Source of the DNA: Arcanobacterium phocae
GTDB lineage: Bacteria > Actinomycetota > Actinomycetes > Actinomycetales > Actinomycetaceae
Assembly: GCF_900105865.1 (NCBI RefSeq)
Contig: NZ_LT629804.1
Coordinates: 124,001-188,000, forward strand
Length of the DNA stretch: 64,000 bases
Direction: 5' to 3'
In this document: piece after piece, positions 36,424 to 46,576 of the stretch
Layout of the letters: each line of letters begins with the position of its first letter
Position numbering within the stretch: the first letter of the stretch is position 1
The notes under the pieces: model-generated
Told to the model about the DNA's origin: nothing
Database searches by the model: none
Seen by the model: only the letters and a program-made list of their open reading frames with translations
Position numbers and translations under genes: made by a program

Positions 36424-37760
36424 CGAACACCTACTTCACTGAAAAGAGCCGATTTTTCAATCGGATACTGCTGTGCTGGTGCAGTTGTACACGCATCAAC
36501 AAACTCTGACCGGAACAAATCGATTGCCGACCTAATCGGGGTTGACGCCGCATCGCCCAAGGCACAGAATGAACGTCCGGCAATATTTGAGGCAATTTCG
36601 TAGAGCAGATCAATATCTTCTTCTCGCCCTTCGCCAGCTTCGAACCGGTGCATGATTTGGCGCATCCAGAATGTTCCCTCACGGCACGGCGTACATTTTC
36701 CGCACGATTCGTGCTGATAGAAATCGGTCCACCGAGAAACTACCCGAACCACAGATACGGTCTCGTCGAATACTTGAATTGCTCGAGTTGCCAGCATCGA
36801 ACCGGCCGCTGCAACTTCTTCATATCCCAACGGCACGTCGAGCTGTTCTGGGGTGAACAACGGTGCTGAGGAACCGCCGACGGCGAAGAACTTCAGTTCG
36901 TGCCCGTCCCGGATACCGCCAGCCATCTCGAGGAGCTGTCGCATAGTGATACCAAATGGCGCCTCGAACTGCCCTGGATTCTTCACGTGCCCGGAAATGG
37001 AGAAAATACCGTGACCTGGCGAATTCTTGGTGCTAGCTCCCATTGCGGTGAACCATTCGGTGCCGTTCTTAACAATGCCTGGCACGGAAGCGATTGACTC
37101 TACGTTGTTGACGACGGTTGGTCGTGCATAGAGACCAGCGACTGCCGGGAACGGTGGCTTCAATCGGGGTTGTCCGCGGAAGCCTTCGAGCGAATCGAGC
37201 AACGCTGTTTCCTCACCACAAATGTAGGCGCCAGCACCGGCATGAACCGTAATGTTGATGTCGTAATCGCTTTGTGGCCCCAAGCCTTTGCCAATGATTC
37301 CAGCCTGCTTGGCTTCGCGTACAGCGGCAAGAAGACGGCGATAGACGTGGACTACTTCGCCACGCAAATAAATGAAGCCATCATGGCCACCGATGGCCAT
37401 CAAACAAATAGCCATTCCTTCGATCAGGAGATGCGGATTTGCCATCAGGAACGGCATATCTTTACAGGTACCTGGCTCGGATTCGTCGGCATTAACAACA
37501 AGGTAGCGAGCACCACCGTCTTCTGGTGGCAGGAATGACCATTTCAAGCCAGTAGGGAATCCAGCACCACCGCGGCCACGCAATCCTGATTCTTTGATCA
37601 GATTTGTTAGGGCGCCTTTTTCTTGGTTGATCTCCCAAGCTTTAGCGAGTGCCTGGTAGCCACCCGTTGCTTGGTATCCGCTTAACGTCCAGGGGCGTTC
37701 AGTATCCCAATTGTTTGATAGCACCGGGCTAAGGACGCCCGGTTCACGCATTTTCGTCAC
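36420..37760 (-). CDS. nuoF: NADH-quinone oxidoreductase subunit F (NADH and FMN site)
   Basis: The 446-residue subunit oxidises NADH at FMN. It shows the NADH/FMN glycine motif GLRGRGGAGFPTGLKW, the FMN segment GAGAYICGEETALLDSLEG and the N3 cluster motif ESCGKCTPCREGT with a later cysteine in SFCALGDAA. It overlaps nuoE and nuoG by 4 bp each. Confidence 0.96.
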   Translation of the reverse strand: MTKMREPGVLSPVLSNNWDTERPWTLSGYQATGGYQALAKAWEINQEKGALTNLIKESGLRGRGGAGFPTGLKWSFLPPEDGGARYLVVNADESEPGTCKDMPFLMANPHLLIEGMAICLMAIGGHDGFIYLRGEVVHVYRRLLAAVREAKQAGIIGKGLGPQSDYDINITVHAGAGAYICGEETALLDSLEGFRGQPRLKPPFPAVAGLYARPTVVNNVESIASVPGIVKNGTEWFTAMGASTKNSPGHGIFSISGHVKNPGQFEAPFGITMRQLLEMAGGIRDGHELKFFAVGGSSAPLFTPEQLDVPLGYEEVAAAGSMLATRAIQVFDETVSVVRVVSRWTDFYQHESCGKCTPCREGTFWMRQIMHRFEAGEGREEDIDLLYEIASNIAGRSFCALGDAASTPIRSAIDLFRSEFVDACTTAPAQQYPIEKSALFSEVGVR

Positions 37761-38437
37761 TGTACGTCTCCTTCTTCTGGACGCGGTGCCGTCCAGTCGT
37801 TCGCACGAGCGATCTTCAGACCGCGCAACGAGGCTTCGCCAGCTGCCGGACCTTCGTCAGCATGCCCATCTTCAAATCCCGCGAGGACTCGTGAAACTTC
37901 TTTGAATGTGTGGACTTTTTCTGGTCCACGGGTTGGGTGGATATCGCGACCAGCACGAATATCATCAACGATTTGTTTTGCCGACGACGGAGTCTGGTTG
38001 TCGAAGAACTCCCAGTTGACCATAATGACCGGAGCGTAATCGCATCCAGCATTACATTCAAGCTGTTCGAGAGTAATCTTTCCGTCTTCTGTTGTTTCGT
38101 CGTGTCCAACGCCAACATAGTTGGATAGTTCTTCCCAGATGATGTCTCCACCCATGACGGCACACAGCGCATTAGTGCAAACACCAACGTTGTATTCACC
38201 GTTTGGATGACGACGATACTGCGAATAGAAGGTTGCCACTGCAGAAACTTGGGCACGGGTCAAACCTAAAATGTCTGCCACCAAGGTAATACCGCGTGGC
38301 GAGCAGAACCCATCAACTGACTGCACTAGATGCAATAGCGGCATGATTGCAGATCGTGAATCGGGGTATCGTGCCACGACCTCGGCTGCGTCTGCCCGGA
38401 ATTTTTCTTCTACTTCGGGTTCGTATGAGGTACTCAT
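37757..38437 (-). CDS. nuoE: NADH-quinone oxidoreductase subunit E (thioredoxin-like 2Fe-2S)
   Basis: The 226-residue subunit has the N1a cluster cysteines in VGVCTNALC and LECNAGCDYAP, and the usual helical N-terminus with SAIMPLLHLVQSVDGF. The C-terminal 50 residues are an acidic, poorly conserved tail. It shares one base with nuoD and overlaps nuoF by 4 bp. Confidence 0.95.
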   Translation of the reverse strand: MSTSYEPEVEEKFRADAAEVVARYPDSRSAIMPLLHLVQSVDGFCSPRGITLVADILGLTRAQVSAVATFYSQYRRHPNGEYNVGVCTNALCAVMGGDIIWEELSNYVGVGHDETTEDGKITLEQLECNAGCDYAPVIMVNWEFFDNQTPSSAKQIVDDIRAGRDIHPTRGPEKVHTFKEVSRVLAGFEDGHADEGPAAGEASLRGLKIARANDWTAPRPEEGDVQ

Positions 38438-39786
38438 TAACGATCGACTCCTCCCATAACTGGGTCAATACCAGCAAGAGAAACAACAAGGTCAGCTAGC
38501 ATTCCACCTTCAGCTATCATCGATAGAGACTGGAGGTTATTGAAACCCGGGTCCCGGAAGTGGGCACGATATGGACGGGTACCGCCGTCGGAAACCAGGT
38601 GAACGCCAAAGATACCCTTCGGATGTTCTACCATGGTGAAACTCTGCCCCGGTGGGACTCGGAAACCTTCGGTTACCAGCTTGAAATGATGGATCAGCGA
38701 CTCCATTGACTCGGTCATGATTTCTTGGACGTGCTGCGGTGTGGAACCTTGACCGTCACCGGCAATCGAGAGTTGCGCCGGCCAAGCGATCTTCTTATCG
38801 CCAACCATTACTGGCTGCCCTTCGGTCTTATCGAGTTCATCGAGGACCTGATAGCAAATCCGCAGTGACTCGTAGCATTCGCGGTACTTGACGTCGATAC
38901 GGTTGTATGCATCGGCTTTGTCCGCTACTGGCACATCAAATTCGTACTTTTCATACCCACAGTATGGCTGGGTTTTACGTAAGTCCCACGGCACACCAGC
39001 GGCGCGCACTGACGGTCCAGTCATCGACAACGCCATCATGGATGATAATGGCGAAACGCCAACATTAACATGACGATCCACGTAGATCGGGTTCTTCATT
39101 GTCAGGTCTTGCATTTCGGAAATTGTTAACCGAATCTTCGGCAACAATTCGCGGCAATAATCGGTGAAACCTTCCGGAACATCATTCAGTACCCCGCCAG
39201 GACGGATGTATTCGTGGTTCATCCGCAGGCCAGTGACATCCTCAAGAATACGCAGGACATCTTCGCGAGCGCGGAAGGTGAGGGTCAACATGGTTGTTGC
39301 ACCAAGTTCATTTCCACCTGAACCGATTCCAACGAGGTGCGATGAGATTCGGGTTAATTCCATCAGCAGGACACGAATTGCTTGGGCGCGCTGCGGTACT
39401 TGATCTGCAATACCAAGCATCTTTTCTACGCCAAGGCAGTAAGCAACTTCTTGGAAGATCGGTGCAACATAGTCCATACGAGTACAGAAGGCTACGCCTT
39501 GGGTCCAGGTACGGTATTCCATGTTCTTTTCAATACCGGTGTGCAAGAACCCAGTTGCAGCACGCACTTCTTTGACGTTTTCGCCGTCGAGCTCTACTTG
39601 GACGCGCAAAACACCGTGCGTTGACGGGTGAACTGGTCCCAAATTGACGACGATGTGTTCTTCACCGACCTGTTCGGCTTGGCGCGTTACGTCAGCCCAG
39701 TCACCACCGACAGCTTCATAGGTGGTGTAGGAGCTGACTTCTTCTTCGTTTATTCCACGTGTTGCATGTGGCATTGGATTCGTCAT
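38437..39786 (-). CDS. nuoD: NADH-quinone oxidoreductase subunit D
   Basis: The 449-residue subunit derives from the hydrogenase large subunit and forms the quinone site with NuoB. It shows LGPVHPSTHGVLR with the quinone-site histidine, GFLHTGIEKNMEYRTW and GVHLVSDGGTRPYRAHFRDP. The last residues are GGVDR, as usual. One-base overlaps join it to nuoC and nuoE. Confidence 0.96.
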   Translation of the reverse strand: MTNPMPHATRGINEEEVSSYTTYEAVGGDWADVTRQAEQVGEEHIVVNLGPVHPSTHGVLRVQVELDGENVKEVRAATGFLHTGIEKNMEYRTWTQGVAFCTRMDYVAPIFQEVAYCLGVEKMLGIADQVPQRAQAIRVLLMELTRISSHLVGIGSGGNELGATTMLTLTFRAREDVLRILEDVTGLRMNHEYIRPGGVLNDVPEGFTDYCRELLPKIRLTISEMQDLTMKNPIYVDRHVNVGVSPLSSMMALSMTGPSVRAAGVPWDLRKTQPYCGYEKYEFDVPVADKADAYNRIDVKYRECYESLRICYQVLDELDKTEGQPVMVGDKKIAWPAQLSIAGDGQGSTPQHVQEIMTESMESLIHHFKLVTEGFRVPPGQSFTMVEHPKGIFGVHLVSDGGTRPYRAHFRDPGFNNLQSLSMIAEGGMLADLVVSLAGIDPVMGGVDR

Positions 39787-40484
39787 TAGTTGTACTCCCT
39801 CCGGGTATCCGGTGGCGGAATAACCGCGCCCTTGTATTCAACTGGGATACCTCCCAAGGGGTAATCCTTGCGTTGTGGGTGTCCCACCCAATCGTCTGGC
39901 ATGACGGAACGTGTTAAACCAGGGTGACCGTCAAAAATAATACCCATCAAATCCCAGGCTTCACGCTCTGGCCAATCGTTGCCTGGGTAGATACCCACGA
40001 TTGATGGGATATGCGGATCGTTTTCCGGTGCGGTAACTTCGATAGATAGGCAGCGGTTGTGAGTGATTGAGAAGAATGTGTAAAAACCGTGGAGTTCACG
40101 ATTTTCGTCTTCTGGATAGTGGACGGCAGAGACACCTAAGCACAATTCGAAGCGCAGGTCTTGGTCATCGCGCAGATAGCGGGCAATGTTGACCAGATAT
40201 TCGCGTTTAACGAAGATAACGAGCTCACCGTATTGCGTGGTCACCTTTTCAATGACTTGATCGGGACGCAGTCCATCCGCGGCCAGTAGCTCTTCGAGGA
40301 TGTCGACGACGTCGTCGAACCAGCCGCCGAACGGACGGTGAGCTGGCTGGGCAAGGGTCACAACCTCTTGTTGACCGCCGAAACCGGTGGTGTCTGCACC
40401 GTTTTTCACTCCCCACATACCGCGGCGAGTGGTGACGTATTCAGCGCCAACTTGGTTGGGTGTTAAGGAACTGTGATCGTTCAT
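39786..40484 (-). CDS. nuoC: NADH-quinone oxidoreductase subunit C
   Basis: The 232-residue subunit has the family signature [20 protein letters not shown] and [18 protein letters not shown] near the C-terminus. The N-terminal 60 residues are an actinobacterial extension. Its ATG overlaps the nuoB stop by 4 bp. Confidence 0.95.
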   Translation of the reverse strand: MNDHSSLTPNQVGAEYVTTRRGMWGVKNGADTTGFGGQQEVVTLAQPAHRPFGGWFDDVVDILEELLAADGLRPDQVIEKVTTQYGELVIFVKREYLVNIARYLRDDQDLRFELCLGVSAVHYPEDENRELHGFYTFFSITHNRCLSIEVTAPENDPHIPSIVGIYPGNDWPEREAWDLMGIIFDGHPGLTRSVMPDDWVGHPQRKDYPLGGIPVEYKGAVIPPPDTRREYN

Positions 40485-41038
40485 GCAAGCAATCCCTTCT
40501 GCGATTCAGTCGGGAGAGCAGCTAATGCAGCCGCTTCAGCCTTACGAGCGACTTCTTTACGGTGTTCACCCAATGGCCGGTTCTTCATAACATTGTTGCG
40601 AAGCTCAAATACCGCGTTAATCAACATTTCTGGACGCGGTGGGCACCCCGGCAAGTAAATATCAACTGGAACAATATGATCAATACCTTGCACAATTGCG
40701 TAGTTATTGAAGATACCACCCGATGATGCGCATGCCCCCATGGAAATAACCCATTTCGGATCAGGCATCTGATCGTAAATATTGCGAACAACTGGAGCCA
40801 TCTTATGGCTGACGCGACCCGAAACGATCATGATGTCGGCGTGACGCGGAGAGGCGCGGAAAACTTCCATACCGATACGTGACGCATCGAAACGAGTAGC
40901 GCCGAAGGACATCATCTCAATAGCACAACATGCCAGTCCCATTGTGACTGGCCATGGTGAACGTTGTTGTGCCCAACCGGCTAGGGCTTCAACTGTTGTT
41001 AAGCCGATTCCGGCAGGAATCTTTTCTTCAATACCCAT
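40481..41038 (-). CDS. nuoB: NADH-quinone oxidoreductase subunit B (cluster N2)
   Basis: The 185-residue subunit holds the terminal 4Fe-4S cluster N2: [13 protein letters not shown] has the adjacent cysteines, with others in MGACASSGG and [11 protein letters not shown] chose the ATG at 41038 because GGGAG lies about 9 nt before it and the family starts with [10 protein letters not shown]; a frame from 41074 overlaps nuoA. It begins 6 bp after the nuoA stop. Confidence 0.96.
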   Translation of the reverse strand: MGIEEKIPAGIGLTTVEALAGWAQQRSPWPVTMGLACCAIEMMSFGATRFDASRIGMEVFRASPRHADIMIVSGRVSHKMAPVVRNIYDQMPDPKWVISMGACASSGGIFNNYAIVQGIDHIVPVDIYLPGCPPRPEMLINAVFELRNNVMKNRPLGEHRKEVARKAEAAALAALPTESQKGLLA

Positions 41039-41043
41039 AACTC

Positions 41044-41403
41044 TTACTCCCAGTCCAAACCACCACGACGCCACTCATAGATGAATGGGATCGTAATGAG
41101 GAAAACGAATGACGCAATTGCAATGAGGCTCGCTAAACCGAGGCGGTTAGCGGCGACCGCCCACGGGTAGAGGAAAACAACCTCAATATCAAAGATGATG
41201 AACGTCATTGCGGTTAAGAAATACTTAATTGGGAAACGTCCAGAAGCACCAGCAGATGGTGTTGGTTCCAAACCGCATTCATAGTTAGCAACTTTGACTC
41301 TGTTGTAGCGCTTCGGGCCCAGGATGGCACTAACTGCCAAACCTCCGATGCCAACTAATGAGGCGACTGCAATCATAATCAGCAGTGGCACGTAGGGATT
41401 CAT
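41044..41403 (-). CDS. nuoA: NADH-quinone oxidoreductase subunit A
   Basis: The 119-residue subunit has three membrane helices and the conserved [20 protein letters not shown] loop, then [16 protein letters not shown] with the acidic residues of the proton path. GGAGG precedes the ATG at 41403 by 4 nt. It is the first nuo gene; 64 bp separate it from the upstream reductase gene on the same strand, so the operon may start there or further upstream. Confidence 0.95.
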   Translation of the reverse strand: MNPYVPLLIMIAVASLVGIGGLAVSAILGPKRYNRVKVANYECGLEPTPSAGASGRFPIKYFLTAMTFIIFDIEVVFLYPWAVAANRLGLASLIAIASFVFLITIPFIYEWRRGGLDWE

Positions 41404-41467
41404 GCGACCTCCAACCCTTCAGATATATTTAGCCTATGCTTTTGTGGTAGCCCTGTGGGAAGTGTTT

Positions 41468-42751
41468 TCATGCTTTCGGCACCACTTTCGTCAAACTTGT
41501 GATTACTTTGTCCATCCAATCCCCATCATGACGGTCATAAGAATCAGACAAAATTTTCATGACCAGTTTCATCAAGGTGGGACGAGGTAGCCCATATTTC
41601 ACGCATAGATGCATGATTTCCGGGCGTTCAATAAGCGCCGCAAAAACGCGCCCAAGAGTGTAATAGCCACCGAGTTCTTGGCGAAGCTCGTATGGATATT
41701 GAGCCATGACGTGATCTTGTGCACGTAAGGTGGGACGGACCAATGCTTGTGCAATTGTATCGGCCACCATGCGCCCGCTGGCCAAAGCGTAGGCAATGCC
41801 TTCTCCATTAAACGGTGAGACCATACCACCAGCATCGCCAACCAACGCTAACCCGTTGGCATAATGCGGTTTCCGGTTAAACGCCATCGGCAAGGCAGCA
41901 CCGCGTAACCGGCCGATTTGGTTTTCCGGAGTCAATCCCCACTCTTTTGGAGTGTTTGCGATCCACTTGGCAAATACGGAACGATAATCCACGCCAGCAG
42001 GTTGGGCGGTTGAAGACAACGACCCTAGACCGACGTTGACGAGGCCGTCTCCTACTGCAAACATCCACGCATATCCCGGGAGCAGTTCGGATTCACCAGG
42101 TTTCCCAGCCCACAATTCCAGCTGTGATTCCATCATGTCAGTATTAGCTAACGGCGAGCGGAAGTAAGTGCGGTGAGCTACTCCCATAGGACGGTTCATT
42201 GCTTTTTCTCGGCCAGTCGCAATAGCTAGTCGCGCCGAAACACCGCCACAGTCTACAACGAATCGAGCTGAAATAGTGAATTCTTCACCGGCTGAGCCGT
42301 CTGCGGTATTGCGGGCACGCACACCGACAACTCGTCCAGATTTTTCATGGATAACAGGGCCAAGAACAGTAACGCCTTCTCGTAGCCGCGCTCCTGATGC
42401 TACTGCGTGTTTGATAAGTAAGTGATCGAGATCTTTGCGTGGCATAGCCGAACCAAAATGAGGCACCGAAGCCAATTCCGGCCATGGCACTTCGATAACA
42501 TGTCCGGCTCCGTATCCACGTACGCCCCAATTGCGAACCCAGCCGTCTTCTTCGCGCACAGATATGCCCATGCGGATTAGCTCACCAACGGCGCGTGGAG
42601 TTAGCCCATCCCCACAAACTTTATCGCGGGGAAAAGTAGCTTTCTCTAGGACGAGGACGTCCACTCCGTTTTGAGCTAAGTAATGTGCAGTCGCAGAACC
42701 ACCCGGGCCAGCACCCACCACCACAACATCAGCGTGTTCAGGCCGAGACAC
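41468..42751 (-). CDS. Geranylgeranyl-reductase-family FAD enzyme (MenJ-like)
   Basis: The 427-residue flavoprotein has an N-terminal FAD dinucleotide motif (VVVVGAGPGGSATAHYLA), the family phrase FPRDKVCGDGLTPRAV and a second FAD motif (LVGDAGGMVSPFNGEGIAYA). In mycobacteria the orthologue MenJ saturates one isoprene of menaquinone, and its gene also sits next to menG, so the same role is probable here. It starts with GTG at 42751. A 160-bp gap without a feature separates it from menG. Confidence 0.86.
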   Translation of the reverse strand: MSRPEHADVVVVGAGPGGSATAHYLAQNGVDVLVLEKATFPRDKVCGDGLTPRAVGELIRMGISVREEDGWVRNWGVRGYGAGHVIEVPWPELASVPHFGSAMPRKDLDHLLIKHAVASGARLREGVTVLGPVIHEKSGRVVGVRARNTADGSAGEEFTISARFVVDCGGVSARLAIATGREKAMNRPMGVAHRTYFRSPLANTDMMESQLELWAGKPGESELLPGYAWMFAVGDGLVNVGLGSLSSTAQPAGVDYRSVFAKWIANTPKEWGLTPENQIGRLRGAALPMAFNRKPHYANGLALVGDAGGMVSPFNGEGIAYALASGRMVADTIAQALVRPTLRAQDHVMAQYPYELRQELGGYYTLGRVFAALIERPEIMHLCVKYGLPRPTLMKLVMKILSDSYDRHDGDWMDKVITSLTKVVPKA

Positions 42752-42911
42752 TCTTCACCGCTTTCGATCAGAAAATAGGACTTCTCTCCCCAGTCTACGG
42801 ACTTTCGCAATCCGCTAAGAACTTGAGACAGATACATTTACGTCAGTATTTCGTTGCCAAAATACGGTCGTATCCTACGCCACATCAAAATAGAAGGCGG
42901 AAATAGCGATG

Positions 42912-43652
42912 TTACTCCCGAACCGCGCGATGCAATGCCACGATTCCGTTTGTGAGGTTCTTGTATTCAACCTGACGCCATCCCATTTGGGACATCAAGC
43001 GCGCTAATTCTTCTTGCGAATGCCAGGCCTCTATTGATTCACGTAAGTATTCGTAGGCCGGCGCATCTGAAGAAAAGAGCCGGGAAAGCAACGGCATTCC
43101 AATGCGCATAAATTCAAAGTAGGTAGCGCGGAAAAGCGCATTTTTCGGCCGCGAGAACTCCGCAATAACGATCTTTCCGCCACGCTTGGTTACTCGAAGC
43201 ATATCGCGTAAGGCCGCCTCGGTATCGACCACGTTTCGTAGCCCGTAGGAGATAGTAACGACGTCGAACGTTTCGTCGTCGAACGGCAACGCGGTGGCGT
43301 CACCAACACGCAAATCAAGACCCGGATGAAGCTCCAAGCCGCGCTCAATCATACCTGGGGAAAAGTCACAGCCGATCACGTCTGCTCCGTCAGCCGCATA
43401 TCCCGCTGCAGAGGCTCCTGTTCCACACGCTACATCGAGAACGGACAGTCCCGGCTGAGCACCAACAGCGTCCCGAGTTACGCGACGCCAGACATGGACT
43501 AAACCACCGGTGAGGACGGTGTTGGTGATGTCGTAGTGTTGTGCTACGTCGTCGAACATCTTCGATACGTCAGCGGGTTTTTTCTCCAACGATGCTCGGT
43601 GTTGCGAACTAGCGGACTCTGATTGTGTATTTTGCGATAGCAGACCTTTCAT
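42912..43652 (-). CDS. menG: Demethylmenaquinone methyltransferase MenG/UbiE
   Basis: MenG adds the final ring methyl group to demethylmenaquinone using SAM. The 246-residue protein has the UbiE-type start (VSKMFDDVAQHYDITNTVL), SAM motif I VLDVACGTGASA, and the family motif YGLRNVVDTEAALRDMLRV. The gene diverges from menF, with 38 bp between the two starts. Confidence 0.92.
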   Translation of the reverse strand: MKGLLSQNTQSESASSQHRASLEKKPADVSKMFDDVAQHYDITNTVLTGGLVHVWRRVTRDAVGAQPGLSVLDVACGTGASAAGYAADGADVIGCDFSPGMIERGLELHPGLDLRVGDATALPFDDETFDVVTISYGLRNVVDTEAALRDMLRVTKRGGKIVIAEFSRPKNALFRATYFEFMRIGMPLLSRLFSSDAPAYEYLRESIEAWHSQEELARLMSQMGWRQVEYKNLTNGIVALHRAVRE

Positions 43653-43677
43653 GTCTGCATTTAATCACTTTCCGCAC

Positions 43678-43683
43678 TAACAT
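43678..43683 (+). promoter_or_regulatory. -10 box of menF (leaderless)
   Basis: TAACAT lies 7 nt before the ATG at 43691, with no ribosome binding site in between. The box lies in the 38-bp divergent space with menG, so the two promoters must overlap or face each other closely. Confidence 0.45.
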
Positions 43684-43690
43684 TCGAAAC

Positions 43691-45001
43691 ATGTTTACCA
43701 TCCCACATTTGCGCGTCCAAACAACACGGCTTCCCAACACCCCTAAATTGGCCCATCTACTCACCGCTAAGCGCGGGCAAATTGCTTGGTTGAAGAATCG
43801 TACCGGGTTTGTGTGTGCCGGTCAGGCAGCTCGCTACGAGCTAGGTCCTAGTTCGGCTGAGCTTACCGACAATGGCCGCCGGTTTGCACTGGCTTCACAG
43901 TGGTGGAAGGATCTCCAAAATAATGCAGAGATACGTGATGACCTAGCCCTTCCCGGAACAGGTCTGGTAGCGCTCGGCTCATTCAGCTTTGTTCCAAATT
44001 CACCGGCGGGCTCCACCCTGATCGTCCCACAAGTTATTGTTGGGATTACTGGGCCAGGAACTGGTACCACAACCGCAAGAACAGCGTTCTTAACGCTTAT
44101 TGGTCCAGACGATCAGGACATTTTCGAAACACTCGATGAGCAATCGCGTGCTTTGCTTGACGCCGTACTTGTTGGGACGGAAATTCACTACGATTCCAGT
44201 GGAATACGTCAGGCGCAGCCACGCGAATCGCTGGCAGATTATCGCCAGCACGTTGCACAGATTAAGTCGAATATTAACGCCGGTACGCTGACGAAGGCAG
44301 TCCTTGCCCGCCAGCTTAACATCACGAGCGATTCGCCTATTGACGAGCGACATATCGTCGCACAGTTAGCCGGTTCTTACGATGATTGCTGGACTTTCGG
44401 AATCGATGGGCTGATCGGCGCCACTCCAGAGCTACTTGCCCAAAGCGAGGGTAATCAGGTGGTCACCCGGGTTTTGGCAGGCACATTCCCGAACACAGAA
44501 GCTTATGACGACGACGCTTTGCTCAACTCAGCAAAAAACATGCACGAACACGAGGTGGCAGTCGTTTCCGCCGTAGATTCACTGCAAAAGGTCGGCGAGG
44601 TCCAGGCAAGCCAACCGTTTGTTTTGCGGTTACCAAACGTATCTCATCTTGCTACGGATATTGTTACTACTCTTGCTGCAAACACTGATGTTTTATCGGT
44701 AACTGGACTGTTGCACCCAACTGCTGCTCTAGGAGGTACCCCTACCGATAAGGCACTAGAACTTATTACCAAGTTAGAGGCAACTGATCGTGATCGGTTT
44801 GGTGCCCCCGTCGGCTGGGTTGGTTCTTATGGTGCTGGCCAGTGGTGTGTGGCACTTCGCTGTGCTCGTATCGACGACGAATTACACGCACGCGCTTGGG
44901 CTGGCGGTGGCATTATGGCGGATTCGGATCCAGATGAAGAATATGCGGAAACGCAAGCTAAATTTGCTCCAATTATGGGAGCTCTTGGAATAGCACTGTA
45001 A
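43691..45001 (+). CDS. menF: Isochorismate synthase MenF
   Basis: MenF isomerises chorismate to isochorismate, the entry step to menaquinone. The 436-residue protein has the chorismate-binding C-terminal half with AGTFPNTEAYDDDAL, LPNVSHLATDI, HPTAALGGTPTDKAL and DRFGAPVGWVGSYGAGQW. The isochorismate-synthase reading, not anthranilate or salicylate synthase, rests on its place with menG and menD. I chose the ATG at 43691; a frame from 43625 overlaps the divergent menG gene. The terminator at 45009-45050 follows. Confidence 0.9.
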   Translation: MFTIPHLRVQTTRLPNTPKLAHLLTAKRGQIAWLKNRTGFVCAGQAARYELGPSSAELTDNGRRFALASQWWKDLQNNAEIRDDLALPGTGLVALGSFSFVPNSPAGSTLIVPQVIVGITGPGTGTTTARTAFLTLIGPDDQDIFETLDEQSRALLDAVLVGTEIHYDSSGIRQAQPRESLADYRQHVAQIKSNINAGTLTKAVLARQLNITSDSPIDERHIVAQLAGSYDDCWTFGIDGLIGATPELLAQSEGNQVVTRVLAGTFPNTEAYDDDALLNSAKNMHEHEVAVVSAVDSLQKVGEVQASQPFVLRLPNVSHLATDIVTTLAANTDVLSVTGLLHPTAALGGTPTDKALELITKLEATDRDRFGAPVGWVGSYGAGQWCVALRCARIDDELHARAWAGGGIMADSDPDEEYAETQAKFAPIMGALGIAL

Positions 45002-45008
45002 AACCATG

Positions 45009-45050
45009 CGCAGGGAGGCTGACAGAAGTGAGTCTGTCAGCCTCCCTGCG
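45009..45050. terminator. Bidirectional terminator between menF and htrA
   Basis: Perfect 18-bp arms (45009-45026 and 45033-45050; CGCAGGGAGGCTGACAGA and its complement) flank a 6-nt loop between the convergent menF and protease genes. Confidence 0.85.
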
Positions 45051-45064
45051 TGCTTGAGGAAATA

Positions 45065-46489
45065 CTACGGACGTGGATCTGGTCGAGTTGCTAAGGTAAC
45101 ATCGACTTCCATCAGTTTTCCGCCACGTTCGATTTTCACATTAACTACATCACCAGAGCGGTATTGCCGGATATAGCCGGTCAAAGCAGTAGCCGTAGAA
45201 ACTTTTCGGCCGTTAACTTCAACGATGTTGTCATCTTCTTTCAAGCCAGCTTTAGCTGCTGGCGTGCCTGGCTCAACAGTCTTAATCGTTGCAGCTGTGC
45301 GTCGCGTATCGTCAAACTTTGCTAGCCCGTTGGTGATAGTGACCCCCAAATAGGCATGCTCGGCGCTACCCTTTTCGATCAGCTGGCTAGAGATGTTCTT
45401 AGCCAAATTCACGGGGATAGCAAAGCCTAAACCAATCGATCCAGCTCCTTGGCCACCAAAACTTGTTTTCACAGTAATGATAGAGGAGGCAATTCCAATA
45501 ACCTTACCCTGCTGGTCAAAAACTGGGCCACCAGAGTTACCTGGATTAATTGCCGCATCGATTTGGATGGCGTTTGTGACGACGTTCGCACCTTGATCAG
45601 CTTGAGTTGGCCGATCTAGCGCCGAAATAACACCTGTAGTTAGAGTTGAGTCTAATCCCATCGGATTACCGATAGCAGCCACAGCTTGACCAACGTTCAG
45701 ATCTGACGAATCGCCCAGTTGAGCAACAGCCAAATCTTTTGGTGGATCTACAAGTTCTACAACAGCCAAATCTGTAGCCTCATCCGTTCCCATGACGTGT
45801 CCTTCAAAGACTCGGCCATCAGAGAACATGACGAACAGTTTTGTGGCTCCCGCGACAACGTGATTGTTGGTTAAGATTCGACCAGATTTGTCAATGATCA
45901 CGCCTGATCCTTGAGCTTGGCCACCATCTGTAGTGACATTGAGCGAGACCACTGTTGCGCCCACTTCGTCCGCTACTTTTTCCCAATCGGGAGCCGCAAC
46001 CGTACTGTTGACTAGCTTGGTTGTCCCGCCATTGTGTTGTGGTGCTGCAGTCATGGTTGCTGGCCGTAGCCCCGTAGGGTGAATAAAGCTGTTCCCGGCG
46101 ATTCCCATTCCAGCGCCTGCTAGTGCAGCAACTACCGATGCCGCAACTAGGGCAAACCAACCTGGCCTGCGCCGTTGCTTCTTCTGCTGAGTAAAGCTTG
46201 TTGGCGGGGCAAAAATTGGTTGATACTGCGAATGCGGTTGCCACTGCATCGGCTGCTCCCAATTGTTAGTTGCCGATTGCGCGGATGGCTCAGGTTCGGC
46301 GGTAGCAGAGGCTGAAGCAACAGGTGTTACGGGAACTGGATCTGGCTGCGCCGGAACCTCTTCAAAATCATTTCCGGCGTATGGCATATCCCCTGATAGC
46401 GGTTGTTCCATAGGCTCACTGACATGTGGAACCCCACTAGGGTTATGTTCATGATTTTCCTCAGGACGTGGAACGTTGTTCTCTTCCAT
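45065..46489 (-). CDS. HtrA/DegP-type serine protease with one PDZ domain
   Basis: The 474-residue protein has a Pro/Gln-rich cytoplasmic N-terminus of about 110 residues, one membrane helix (about 113-135), a trypsin-like domain with H in TNNHVVAG, D in DEATDLAVVEL and S in NPGNSGGPVFD, and one C-terminal PDZ domain (AYLGVTITNG onward). It is an extracytoplasmic quality-control protease. I chose the second ATG (46489) because GGAGG lies 5 nt before it; ATG 46492 and a TTG at 46501 are less well placed. It interrupts the men genes between menF and menD. Confidence 0.9.
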   Translation of the reverse strand: MEENNVPRPEENHEHNPSGVPHVSEPMEQPLSGDMPYAGNDFEEVPAQPDPVPVTPVASASATAEPEPSAQSATNNWEQPMQWQPHSQYQPIFAPPTSFTQQKKQRRRPGWFALVAASVVAALAGAGMGIAGNSFIHPTGLRPATMTAAPQHNGGTTKLVNSTVAAPDWEKVADEVGATVVSLNVTTDGGQAQGSGVIIDKSGRILTNNHVVAGATKLFVMFSDGRVFEGHVMGTDEATDLAVVELVDPPKDLAVAQLGDSSDLNVGQAVAAIGNPMGLDSTLTTGVISALDRPTQADQGANVVTNAIQIDAAINPGNSGGPVFDQQGKVIGIASSIITVKTSFGGQGAGSIGLGFAIPVNLAKNISSQLIEKGSAEHAYLGVTITNGLAKFDDTRRTAATIKTVEPGTPAAKAGLKEDDNIVEVNGRKVSTATALTGYIRQYRSGDVVNVKIERGGKLMEVDVTLATRPDPRP

Positions 46490-46576
46490 CATTTCCTCCA
46501 AATGTCAGTTAAATCTCGGTTACAAAATTTAGATTCACACTGCGATCTTTCAATATCCGCAAAGGAATCTGAAAGT

